From positions 1 through 5,958 of the forward strand of contig JBAXYJ010000186.1 in NCBI GenBank assembly GCA_041670885.1: 5,958 nucleotides of DNA. The letters are read 5' to 3'. This stretch comes from JAJBWD01 sp041670885. GTDB lineage: Bacteria; Bacillota; Clostridia; Clostridiales; Clostridiaceae. The position numbers and the translations under genes are program-made. Under the pieces are notes generated by a model. It made no database searches and had not been told where the DNA came from. It saw nothing but the letters and a program-made list of their open reading frames with translations. Below, piece after piece: positions 1-4,995 of this stretch; the stretch's first letter is position 1, and each line of letters opens with the position of its first letter.

Positions 1-1
1 A

Positions 2-973
2 TCAGGTCCGGTTCATATGAATATTACACTGACCAGAGCAAAATTTAATGAACTGACAGAACATCTGGTAAATGCAACAATGGGTCCGGTACACCAGGCA
101 ATGGGCGATTCCGGCCTGAAAGTCACAGATATCAGCAAGGTTCTGCTGGTGGGAGGATCCAGCCGTATTCCTGCAGTACAGGAAGATGTTAGAAAGTTCA
201 TAGGCAAAGAACCCTTTAAAGGCATCAATCCCGATGAGTGCGTTGCCATGGGAGCTTGTCTTCAGGCTGGCGTCCTTACAGGTGATGTTAAAGGTCTGCT
301 GCTGCTGGATGTAGCACCTCTTTCTCTTGGTATTGAAACTATGGGCGGTGTATTTTCAAAAATTATTGACCGTAATACAACACTTCCAATAAAAAAGAGC
401 CAGATTTTCACCACAGCGGGCAATTTCCAAACCTCTGTTGAAATACATGTACTCCAGGGGGAGCGTGAAATGGCATCAAAGAATAAAACACTAGGCAGAT
501 TTACACTAAGCGGTATAAAGCGCGCAATTAGAGGCATTCCCCAGATTGAAGTAACATTTAATATTGATGTCAATGGTATTGTTAATGTATCTGCACGAGA
601 CCTGGGAACCGGCAGGGAGCAAAATATTACCATTACTTCTTCCTCAAATCTGAGCCAGCAGGAAATTGATCAGGCTATCCGTGATGCACAGCAGTTTGCT
701 GCAGAAGATGCTGAGCGCAAAGAAGAAGCCACCATTAAGGATCGTACAGAGCAGCTTATTTATCAGGCATCAACAATTTCAAAGACCCTTGACAAAAATG
801 ACCAGGGAGAGCTTAATGAATGTATTAAACGCACAAAGAAGTCATTAAAATCCAAAGATACCGCATTAATCTCTGCAGCTTACAATGAATTATCAGAAAT
901 GCTGGAAACCATGCAGAAGAAAGCCTCACCTGATAATGGTTCAAATTCAGGAAGTAATAATGAGGATAATTAA
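2..973 (+). CDS. dnaK: Hsp70-family chaperone DnaK, C-terminal part (5' end outside window)
   Basis: ATP-dependent cytosolic chaperone. The reading frame is open to the left edge, so the ATG at 17 is an internal Met; about half of a ~600-residue protein is missing. Numbering from the first visible codon: end of the nucleotide-binding domain with LLVGGSSRIP (48-57) and NPDECVAMGA (76-85), the hydrophobic interdomain linker LLLLD (about 99-103) followed by PLSLGIETMGG, the beta substrate-binding domain to about 217, then a helical lid and a polar Asn/Ser/Gly/Asp tail. Two normally conserved substrate-domain stretches deviate: SGIKRAIRGIPQ where most DnaKs have a Pro-rich GIxPAPRG, and TTAGNFQTS where DNQ is usual. 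The next genes encode a DUF5685-type protein and a J-protein rather than canonical dnaJ, so this is probably a paralogue of the housekeeping DnaK. The family call is certain; the paralogue status is inferred. Confidence 0.96.
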   Translation, partial: SGPVHMNITLTRAKFNELTEHLVNATMGPVHQAMGDSGLKVTDISKVLLVGGSSRIPAVQEDVRKFIGKEPFKGINPDECVAMGACLQAGVLTGDVKGLLLLDVAPLSLGIETMGGVFSKIIDRNTTLPIKKSQIFTTAGNFQTSVEIHVLQGEREMASKNKTLGRFTLSGIKRAIRGIPQIEVTFNIDVNGIVNVSARDLGTGREQNITITSSSNLSQQEIDQAIRDAQQFAAEDAERKEEATIKDRTEQLIYQASTISKTLDKNDQGELNECIKRTKKSLKSKDTALISAAYNELSEMLETMQKKASPDNGSNSGSNNEDN

Positions 974-1002
974 AATTAGAAGCAGCAGATATGAATAGAA
1001 AT

Positions 1003-1010
1003 AAGGCAGG
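1003..1010 (+). promoter_or_regulatory. Ribosome binding site deciding the start of the DUF5685 gene
   Basis: AAGGCAGG ends 8 nt before the ATG at 1019. An in-frame GTG at 1010 overlaps this site and would have no Shine-Dalgarno at proper distance. The family also usually begins with MFGYV, so ATG 1019 is preferred. Confidence 0.6.
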
Positions 1011-1018
1011 TGCATAAT

Positions 1019-1840
1019 ATGTTTGGCTATGTAGTCGCCAATATGGGTAAGTTAACACCGGAAGAAAAAAAGCTATATCGATCATGTTACTGCGGTTTAT
1101 GCAAATCTCTGGGAACACGCCACAAAGCAATAAGCCGTTTCACCCTTACTTATGACATGACTTTTCTCGTATTGTTTCTATCTTCTCTTTATGAGACGGA
1201 TGACAAAGTTAAGACTGAGCGGTGCCTCATGCGTCCTTTGAAGAAGCATGAATATTGGAAGAATGAAATCACAGACTATGCCTCTGATATGAATGTTGTA
1301 CTTGCCTATTACAATTTTCTTGACGACTGGGCAGATGACAGAAAGGTATTGTCACTTAGCGCGGCAAAACTTTTTCAGCATGAATTTAAATTGATTTATG
1401 CTCAGTATCCAAAAAAATGTGATGCTGTAAGCAAGTGTCTAAAAGAGCTTTCAGATATAGAAAAATCAGGAGAACTAAATCCTGATATTCCTGCAAACTG
1501 CTTTGGAAGACTAATGAGTGAAATTTTCGTTTTGCGGGAAGATGAATACGCGAAAACTTTGAGATCCTTTGGTATGCAGCTGGGAAAGTTCATTTATATC
1601 ATGGATGCCTGTCTTGATTTAAAGGCAGACATAAAAAAAGAACGTTATAACCCTCTGACAGCGTCATCTTCTGAAAATTTCAGTGATATTTTAAATCTGC
1701 TTATGGCCGAATGCACAGAAAAGTATAGGCTTTTGCCAATAAATCAAAATAAAAATCTTATTGAAAATATCCTTTATTCAGGTATTTGGACAAGGTATGA
1801 AGCAGAAAAGAATAAAAAAAAGGAGCAATATAAACGATGA
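1019..1840 (+). CDS. DUF5685-type protein of unknown function
   Basis: Predicted soluble, mostly helical protein of 273 residues with no signal peptide. The N-terminus MFGYV, the cluster CYCGLC (Cys 23, 25, 28), a further Cys-Pro segment (C69, P73) and a late segment ending RYNPL match what I recall of DUF5685; no function is established. Two acidic motifs stand out: LDDWADD (101-107) and MDACLDLKAD (195-204), the latter after a hydrophobic helix (LGKFIYIM). Two Asp-rich motifs on separate helices recall the metal-diphosphate sites of all-alpha isoprenoid synthases, but this is a resemblance only. The Cys cluster could bind a metal. The gene lies 45 nt after the Hsp70 stop and overlaps the J-protein start (ATGA at 1837-1840), so translation of the two is probably coupled. 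It may be a client, adaptor or enzyme served by the Hsp70/J pair; that role is inferred. Confidence 0.85.
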   Translation: MFGYVVANMGKLTPEEKKLYRSCYCGLCKSLGTRHKAISRFTLTYDMTFLVLFLSSLYETDDKVKTERCLMRPLKKHEYWKNEITDYASDMNVVLAYYNFLDDWADDRKVLSLSAAKLFQHEFKLIYAQYPKKCDAVSKCLKELSDIEKSGELNPDIPANCFGRLMSEIFVLREDEYAKTLRSFGMQLGKFIYIMDACLDLKADIKKERYNPLTASSSENFSDILNLLMAECTEKYRLLPINQNKNLIENILYSGIWTRYEAEKNKKKEQYKR

Positions 1841-2529
1841 TATCAGATCCTTACAAAGTACTTGGTGTTTCTCCAACTGCCACAGATGAAGAGATTACCA
1901 AATCTTATCGCAGACTGGCGAAAATATACCACCCGGATTTAAATCAGGGAAATGAAGATGCTGCAAAAAAAATGAGTGAAATTAATGCAGCTTATGAACA
2001 GATAAAAAGCGGAAATGCTTACCAAAGCAGCAGCGGAGGTTACAGCGGTCAAAGTTCACAAGGTTATGGAAACAGTTCTTCCGGAGAACAGGGTCCCTAT
2101 GATTTTGACCCTTTTGGCGGCTTCGGTTCCTTTTGGGGTTTTGGATCAAATGGTCAAGGCCAGCAGCAGAGACGTGAAAATTCCGAGTTCGATTCGGTTA
2201 AAAGCTATATGAACGCCGGTTACTATAAGGAAGCACTAAATGCACTGTCTTATATCACTGATAAAACTAGTGAGTGGTACTATTTAAGTGCAATTTTAAA
2301 CTATAACACCGGCAATAAAATCACAGCACTGAATCATGCAAAAACAGCAATGCAGATGGAACCTGACAATCCTGAATATCAGCTTATATTAAATCAAATA
2401 CAAAACGGCAGCCGTATATATCAACAGCAAAGTCAGAATTTTGGAATGCCTGTAAGCAATATAAATACTATATGCTTTACTATCTGCCTTGCCAGATTAT
2501 GCTGTTTATTCTGCGGTCAGTCTTATTAA
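1837..2529 (+). CDS. J-domain co-chaperone with TPR-like region and Cys-rich tail
   Basis: Co-chaperone of 230 residues expected to stimulate Hsp70 ATPase through its J-domain (about 3-58), with the diagnostic HPD at 32-34 between helix II (EEITKSYRRLAKIY) and helix III (AAKKMSEINAAYEQI). Residues 60-112 are a Gly/Ser/Phe/Gln-rich linker with DFDPFGGFGSFWGFG, like the G/F region of DnaJ. Residues 118-189 form TPR-like helices (AGYYKEALNAL, TGNKITALNHAKTAM, EPDNPEYQLILN). The DnaJ zinc-finger and C-terminal client domains are absent. The protein ends with five Cys in 14 residues (213, 217, 222, 223, 226) in a hydrophobic setting, possibly metal-binding or membrane-associating. AGGAG (1821-1825) precedes the ATG, which overlaps the DUF5685 stop. 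Its partner is most likely the Hsp70 encoded first in the operon. Confidence 0.93.
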   Translation: MISDPYKVLGVSPTATDEEITKSYRRLAKIYHPDLNQGNEDAAKKMSEINAAYEQIKSGNAYQSSSGGYSGQSSQGYGNSSSGEQGPYDFDPFGGFGSFWGFGSNGQGQQQRRENSEFDSVKSYMNAGYYKEALNALSYITDKTSEWYYLSAILNYNTGNKITALNHAKTAMQMEPDNPEYQLILNQIQNGSRIYQQQSQNFGMPVSNINTICFTICLARLCCLFCGQSY

Positions 2530-2543
2530 AAGGAGTAAGCAAA

Positions 2544-2954
2544 ATGAGAAATTTCAGAGATAAGTTAGTACAATTTATGTATGGCAGATACGGTGCAGAT
2601 CAGCTGTATTATGCTTTAATTGTTATTGGTTTGATTTTAATAGTTGTTAATTCTTTTTCCCATTCTACTATTATGGAGACTTTAATTTGGGTCCTCCTGA
2701 TTTTGATGACATATAGATCATTCTCCAGAAATATATATAAAAGACGCAGTGAGAACGATAAGTTTTTAATTATCTGGAACCCTGTTAAAGCAAAAGTTTC
2801 TTTGACAATCAGAAGAATCAGAGAAATAAAAACACACCGCTACCGCAAGTGTCCTAACTGCAAAAAGGTACTTCGCCTGCCAATAAAGAAAGGGAAACAT
2901 ACTGCTAAGTGTCCCTGCTGCCATAATGAATTTGAGGTGCGGATTCTATTTTAG
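2544..2954 (+). CDS. Small membrane protein with C-terminal zinc ribbon
   Basis: Protein of 136 residues and unknown function. Two hydrophobic segments (about 21-37 and 43-57) form a short hairpin in the membrane, followed by a basic region (SRNIYKRR; RRIREIKTHRYRK) and a four-Cys zinc ribbon, CPNC (103-106) and CPCC (123-126), typical of rubredoxin-like knuckles. The basic stretch after the second helix suggests a cytoplasmic ribbon. The ATG at 2544 is chosen because AGGAG (2531-2535) lies 8 nt upstream; the open frame from 2472 only overlaps the J-protein gene. The gap to the J-protein stop is 14 nt, so it is the last gene of the chaperone operon. It could be a membrane anchor or receptor for the Hsp70/J machinery, but nothing in the sequence proves this. 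Confidence 0.85.
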   Translation: MRNFRDKLVQFMYGRYGADQLYYALIVIGLILIVVNSFSHSTIMETLIWVLLILMTYRSFSRNIYKRRSENDKFLIIWNPVKAKVSLTIRRIREIKTHRYRKCPNCKKVLRLPIKKGKHTAKCPCCHNEFEVRILF

Positions 2955-2971
2955 TAAAAATGTGATTATGA

Positions 2972-3085
2972 TACCGGGCTGCTTTTGCTAATGGTTTATG
3001 TTTATCAGAAAGCGAACCTGCTTTGTTAAAGCTGAACATCAGGTCTTCAGATGAAGAGTCTACCCCACCTGAAGCATATTTATAA
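2972..3085 (+). pseudogene. Remnant of TnpB-type (IS200/IS605 OrfB) C-terminus
   Basis: A 37-codon open stretch after an in-frame TGA (2969-2971), with no start codon or ribosome binding site, encodes a peptide with FANGLCLSE and LNIRSSDEESTPPEA before a TAA. As I recall, this kind of tail (hydrophilic RSSDEES followed by Pro-Glu-Ala at the stop) occurs at the C-terminus of some clostridial IS200/IS605 TnpB proteins. The catalytic RuvC part and zinc finger are gone; upstream DNA is the end of the zinc-ribbon membrane gene. Small stem-loops overlap and follow the stop, as expected for an element right end. The reading as a transposon scar is an inference from memory of the family, not a database match. 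Confidence 0.4.
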
Positions 3086-3109
3086 AATTACCCACTTATA
3101 GAAATGGGC
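3039..3109 (+). mobile_element. Possible right-end stem-loops of a decayed IS200/IS605 element
   Basis: TCAGGT (3039-3044) can pair with ACCTGA (3067-3072), enclosing a CTTC/GAAG mini-hairpin (3045-3048 with 3053-3056). A second imperfect hairpin, CCCACTT/GAAATGGG (3091-3097 with 3102-3108), follows. Subterminal hairpins just after tnpB are typical of IS200/IS605 ends, where TnpA recognises them and where the guide-RNA scaffold lies. No tnpA, left end or complete element is present, so at best this is a scar. Confidence 0.3.
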
Positions 3110-3130
3110 ATCTTGAAATTTGGTCAAAAA

Positions 3131-3172
3131 AGGAAGCACAGTTAGTCATACTGCAGCTTCCTGATTTTTTTT
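3131..3172 (+). terminator. Rho-independent terminator of the chaperone operon
   Basis: AGGAAGC (3131-3137) pairs with GCTTCCT (3156-3162), and the stem continues after a small internal loop with CAGT/ACTG (3139-3142 with 3150-3153) around a 7-nt loop. Eight T (3165-3172) follow after GA, and an A run precedes the stem. It lies 177 nt past the zinc-ribbon stop with no other + strand gene between, so it most likely ends the Hsp70 operon transcript. Confidence 0.8.
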
Positions 3173-3235
3173 ATGCCTTTTTTACTTCGTCCAATAAAGT
3201 GATTTACGACACTATAATTTTATTCTATTTTAAAT

Positions 3236-3270
3236 TAATAAAAACCAGTTGGGGGAACTGGTTTTTATTA
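3236..3270. terminator. Perfect 15-bp hairpin, probable bidirectional terminator
   Basis: TTAATAAAAACCAGTT-type arms of 15 bp (3236-3250 and 3256-3270) pair without mismatch around a five-G loop. The stem is A-rich at its left base and T-rich at its right base, so either strand yields a hairpin with a U-rich 3' arm. It could back up the operon terminator on the + strand or stop leftward transcription from the - strand genes. Confidence 0.6.
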
Positions 3271-3292
3271 GCAATTATTAAATTTAAGGGGG

Positions 3293-3308
3293 GGTTAATA
3301 TATTAACC
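3293..3308. repeat. 16-bp perfect palindrome GGTTAATA/TATTAACC
   Basis: A perfect two-fold symmetric site directly after a run of seven G (3288-3294). It has no loop, so it looks more like a protein-binding site than an RNA hairpin. No promoter is evident beside it and its role is unknown. Confidence 0.4.
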
Positions 3309-3451
3309 TATAAATGTATTATAAAAATCAAGAAATTATGTGAACAATATATTATAAAAATAACTGTTTTACTGAACTAAACTAATTTGAATTTTACGGA
3401 CATTATGAATTAATAAAATAATACCCCCTACTCCTTTATCCATTATTACTT

Positions 3452-3478
3452 CAGGAGCATTATGCTCTGGCTGTTTTT
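3452..3478 (+). terminator. Terminator-like hairpin at the 3' end of the convergent gene
   Basis: GAGCA (3455-3459) pairs with TGCTC (3463-3467) around TTA, extended by CA/TG across a one-base bulge, then GCTG and five T (3474-3478). The T run makes it directional for + strand transcripts, although no + strand gene precedes it nearby. It ends one base before the stop codon of the - strand gene at 3480 and lacks a T run for that direction. Confidence 0.3.
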
Positions 3479-3479
3479 A

Positions 3480-3749
3480 TTATAGATTAATCCTATCCTT
3501 ATCTCCGTTAGATTTATGCTTAACTAATAGTACAGTAGCAAAAGTGATTAGTGAATAAATTATCAATATATTAAAAGCAAAGGCAGGTAAATTCAAGCTC
3601 CTATTTATGGGTACTTTATAGACAGTTAAAAATGAAAATGGATATCCGAAATTGGTTGCAATTCCATCTTTTGATTGATAAGGAAAGACATAAGCAATGA
3701 TTACTGTTATCCATGCTGACCAATTAAAAAGTTTCTTATTAAACTTCAC
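3480..3749 (-). CDS. Small membrane protein of unknown function
   Basis: Predicted membrane protein of 89 residues. Hydrophobic segments lie at about 8-24 (LFNWSAWITVIIAYVFPY) and 54-75 (LPAFAFNILIIYSLITFA), joined by a loop of about 30 residues containing FGYPFSFLTVY, and the protein ends in a charged tail (KHKSNGDKDR). Similar small proteins with a GYPF loop occur, as I recall, as uncharacterised genes in Clostridium and Bacillus. The start is GTG at 3749, supported by a near-perfect AGGAGG 8 nt upstream; no ATG lies near. It has its own upstream promoter, and no neighbour suggests a job for it. Confidence 0.75.
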   Translation of the reverse strand: MKFNKKLFNWSAWITVIIAYVFPYQSKDGIATNFGYPFSFLTVYKVPINRSLNLPAFAFNILIIYSLITFATVLLVKHKSNGDKDRINL

Positions 3750-3757
3750 AAATATAA

Positions 3758-3763
3758 CCTCCT
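3758..3763 (-). promoter_or_regulatory. Ribosome binding site for the GTG-start membrane gene
   Basis: AGGAGG (reading GAGGAGGT on the - strand), 8 nt before the GTG at 3749, fixes this non-ATG start. Confidence 0.75.
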
Positions 3764-3797
3764 CTATATTTTACTTTTTAAACAAATTATACCTATA

Positions 3798-3826
3798 ATT
3801 ATACAGTAGAAATATCTGAAATTCAA
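3798..3826 (-). promoter_or_regulatory. Sigma-A-type promoter for the small membrane gene
   Basis: On the - strand, TTGAAT (3821-3826) and TATAAT (3798-3803) are separated by exactly 17 bp. The -10 box is about 49 bp upstream of the GTG at 3749. A second TATAAT lies slightly downstream at about 3786-3791. The -35 box is contained in the inverted repeat at 3816-3845. Confidence 0.65.
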
Positions 3827-3845
3827 AGTTGCTTTTGAATTTCAG
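3816..3845. repeat. 12-bp perfect inverted repeat over the -35 box
   Basis: CTGAAATTCAAA (3816-3827) and its exact complement (3834-3845) flank a 6-nt centre. On the - strand the downstream arm contains the -35 hexamer of the membrane-gene promoter, which fits an operator. It could instead be a weak terminator for the upstream lipoprotein-like gene, whose intended stop is only 22 nt away, but no convincing T run follows on the - strand. Confidence 0.5.
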
Positions 3846-3866
3846 TTTTGCACCTCTAAAATTAAC

Positions 3867-4252
3867 TCATTGATCTGTATAATTTCTAATGAGGTCAAAA
3901 ATGACGGCTTTAAAATATTTATTATTATACTGAACTGCAATAGCTTCTGTTATATTTTCATCCTTAATTCTGAATAATTTAGTTCCTGCCTCTATATTAC
4001 TGTTGGCTTCACAGTTTTTTTAGGCAGCTTTTTAACATTCTTTTTGATAGTATTTATCTGTTCTCCTATATCTTTTTCTGCAACAATAGTGCTTTTTGGA
4101 GTAAAATAATAGACTGTATCATTCCAGCGTACTGCAGTCGGATATACAGTTTCTACTCCTTTGCCATCTCTATTATCGCACTCTATAAATATGAAAAGAA
4201 TTATGGATATAATAAATAAACCCAAAATAAATATTCCTAATTTATTTTTCAT
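3867..4252 (-). pseudogene. Exported/lipoprotein-like protein, broken by a one-base frameshift
   Basis: Read straight from ATG 4252, the frame stops at 3992 after 86 residues. The -1 frame continues past a run of seven A on the - strand (T7 at 4015-4021) and gives 46 further plausible residues after the junction, including AGTKLFRIKD, ITEAIAVQYNNKYFKAV and a TGA at 3867. Adding one A would give an intact protein of about 128 residues. The N-terminus has Lys, then a hydrophobic stretch (6-23) and Cys25, whose context FIEC is a poor lipobox, so it may be a membrane anchor rather than a lipoprotein. The restored middle and end (VRWNDTVYYF, KDIGEQINTIKK, GTKLFRIK, AVQYNNKYFKA) resemble small uncharacterised Bacillus and Clostridium lipoproteins. 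GGGGG (4259-4263) is the presumed ribosome binding site. It could be a true pseudogene, a homopolymer sequencing error or a slippage site. Confidence 0.75.
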
Positions 4253-4271
4253 ACATAACCCCCTTATTAAT

Positions 4272-4294
4272 TTACGTTAGTGTAATTTAATTAC
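4272..4294. promoter_or_regulatory. Operator-like repeats upstream of the lipoprotein-like gene
   Basis: TTAC (4272-4275), GTAA (4282-4285) and TTAC (4291-4294) form two overlapping symmetric sites; the second, GTAATTTAATTAC (4282-4294), is a 13-nt palindrome. They lie about 20-40 bp upstream of the ATG at 4252, where a promoter is expected. No clear -35/-10 pair was found. The A/T-rich composition makes chance occurrence possible. Confidence 0.25.
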
Positions 4295-4327
4295 TTTAGT
4301 ATGCATTAAACCTATTTTTGTAAGTGG

Positions 4328-4930
4328 TTACAACTTTCTGAAAATATAGTATTTCCATAGAGACTCTATATCAGGCATAACTTCTTCCACAAAGATAAAT
4401 TTTCCTGCTGAATACCTATTTAATTCTTCAAGAGAATGTAAATAAAAATCCCTTTCATAATCCTCACCGTCAATTGACTTATAACTTGATTTCGAATCCT
4501 TTCCAGTTCCGTCTTTAACAACAGCAAATAAAAAGCCATTGTCATTTAAAACCTTATAGATCATATCAAATGCCCCTGTAAGTTTTTCATCCGGAAGATG
4601 TACCAGTCCGGCTATTACTGCTGTGCCATCAAATTTGCCAAGATATGAATAATCGTTTAACATATCCTCTACAACAAATCTGATATCCGGATTTCTTTCT
4701 TTCGCAATGAGTATGCTCTTTTCACTGAAATCAAGTCCTGTGACATCAGCACCTAATCTATGCATTCTCATACTTTCATATCCGGCACCGCAGCATAAAT
4801 CCAGTACTCTTGGTTTTTTCGGCAGATAACTCATAAATTCCATTAAATATGGAAGCAAAGTCTCATCATCATACCATTTTTCAGCCCATTCCACTGCTGT
4901 CTTATTATAAAAGTCTTTTGTATTTTTCAA
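4328..4930 (-). CDS. Class I SAM-dependent methyltransferase
   Basis: Cytosolic methyltransferase of 200 residues that transfers a methyl group from S-adenosylmethionine to an unknown acceptor. The Rossmann core shows motif I VLDLCCGAG (42-50), the acidic end of strand 2 in GLDFSE (65-70; D67 should bind the SAM ribose), motif III VVEDM (86-90), motif IV DGTAVIAGLVHLPD (101-114) and post-motif LNDNGFLFAVVKDG (128-141). The N-terminal FYNKTAVEWAEKWYDD is typical of the Methyltransf_11/25 group of small-molecule enzymes, but no substrate can be named. The start is TTG at 4930, the only suitable codon after AAGGAG (4940-4945, 9 nt spacing); the next Met is residue 30. The gene follows the peptidase by 65 nt with no terminator between, so they may share a transcript. 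Length and motifs look complete. Confidence 0.92.
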   Translation of the reverse strand: MKNTKDFYNKTAVEWAEKWYDDETLLPYLMEFMSYLPKKPRVLDLCCGAGYESMRMHRLGADVTGLDFSEKSILIAKERNPDIRFVVEDMLNDYSYLGKFDGTAVIAGLVHLPDEKLTGAFDMIYKVLNDNGFLFAVVKDGTGKDSKSSYKSIDGEDYERDFYLHSLEELNRYSAGKFIFVEEVMPDIESLWKYYIFRKL

Positions 4931-4939
4931 TAAATTACA

Positions 4940-4945
4940 CTCCTT
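4940..4945 (-). promoter_or_regulatory. Ribosome binding site for the TTG-start methyltransferase
   Basis: AAGGAG on the - strand, 9 nt before TTG 4930. It supports the rare TTG start, as no ATG or GTG lies at a suitable distance. Confidence 0.7.
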
Positions 4946-4995
4946 TCTAAAACTGGCAGCTTAAATTTTTAAAGTTCACCGGCAGCAAAAATTTG

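Larger units (their letters stand above)
2955..3479. other. 525-base intergenic region without an intact gene
   Basis: The region separates the + strand chaperone operon from the convergent - strand block. It contains, in order, a relic resembling a TnpB C-terminus, small stem-loops that may be an element end, the likely operon terminator, a perfect 15-bp hairpin, a run of seven G with an adjoining palindrome, about 140 bases of plain A/T-rich DNA (3309-3450) in which I see nothing, and a last terminator-like hairpin. I found no tRNA or other structured RNA gene in it. Confidence 0.8.

Noticed and set aside
17..19. ATG at 17 as the start of the Hsp70 gene
   Set aside because: The frame is open to the window edge and the preceding residues SGPVH match the Hsp70 family before this Met, so the gene starts outside the window.
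262..633. 123-residue - strand open frame opposite the Hsp70 gene
   Set aside because: It mirrors the conserved Hsp70 substrate domain; such long antisense frames are a common by-product of Hsp70 genes.
1010..1012. GTG start for the DUF5685 gene
   Set aside because: It overlaps the ribosome binding site; ATG at 1019 has correct spacing and gives the usual MFGYV start.
2035..2160. Tandem repeat in the J-protein gene
   Set aside because: The Gly/Ser/Gln-rich linker is compositionally biased, but no repeat unit recurs exactly.
2472..2543. A 24-residue N-terminal extension of the zinc-ribbon protein
   Set aside because: It lies inside the J-protein coding region in another frame, and AGGAG at 2531-2535 points to ATG 2544.
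3212..3217. TATAAT as the -10 box of a short + strand RNA gene ending at the G5 hairpin
   Set aside because: No acceptable -35 box or extended -10 stands upstream, and such hexamers arise by chance in this A/T-rich DNA.
4931..4995. Terminator between the peptidase and methyltransferase genes
   Set aside because: Only an A/T-rich 8-bp pairing (AAATTTTT/AAAAATTT) with a long loop and a GCTGCC direct repeat are present; neither makes a convincing terminator.
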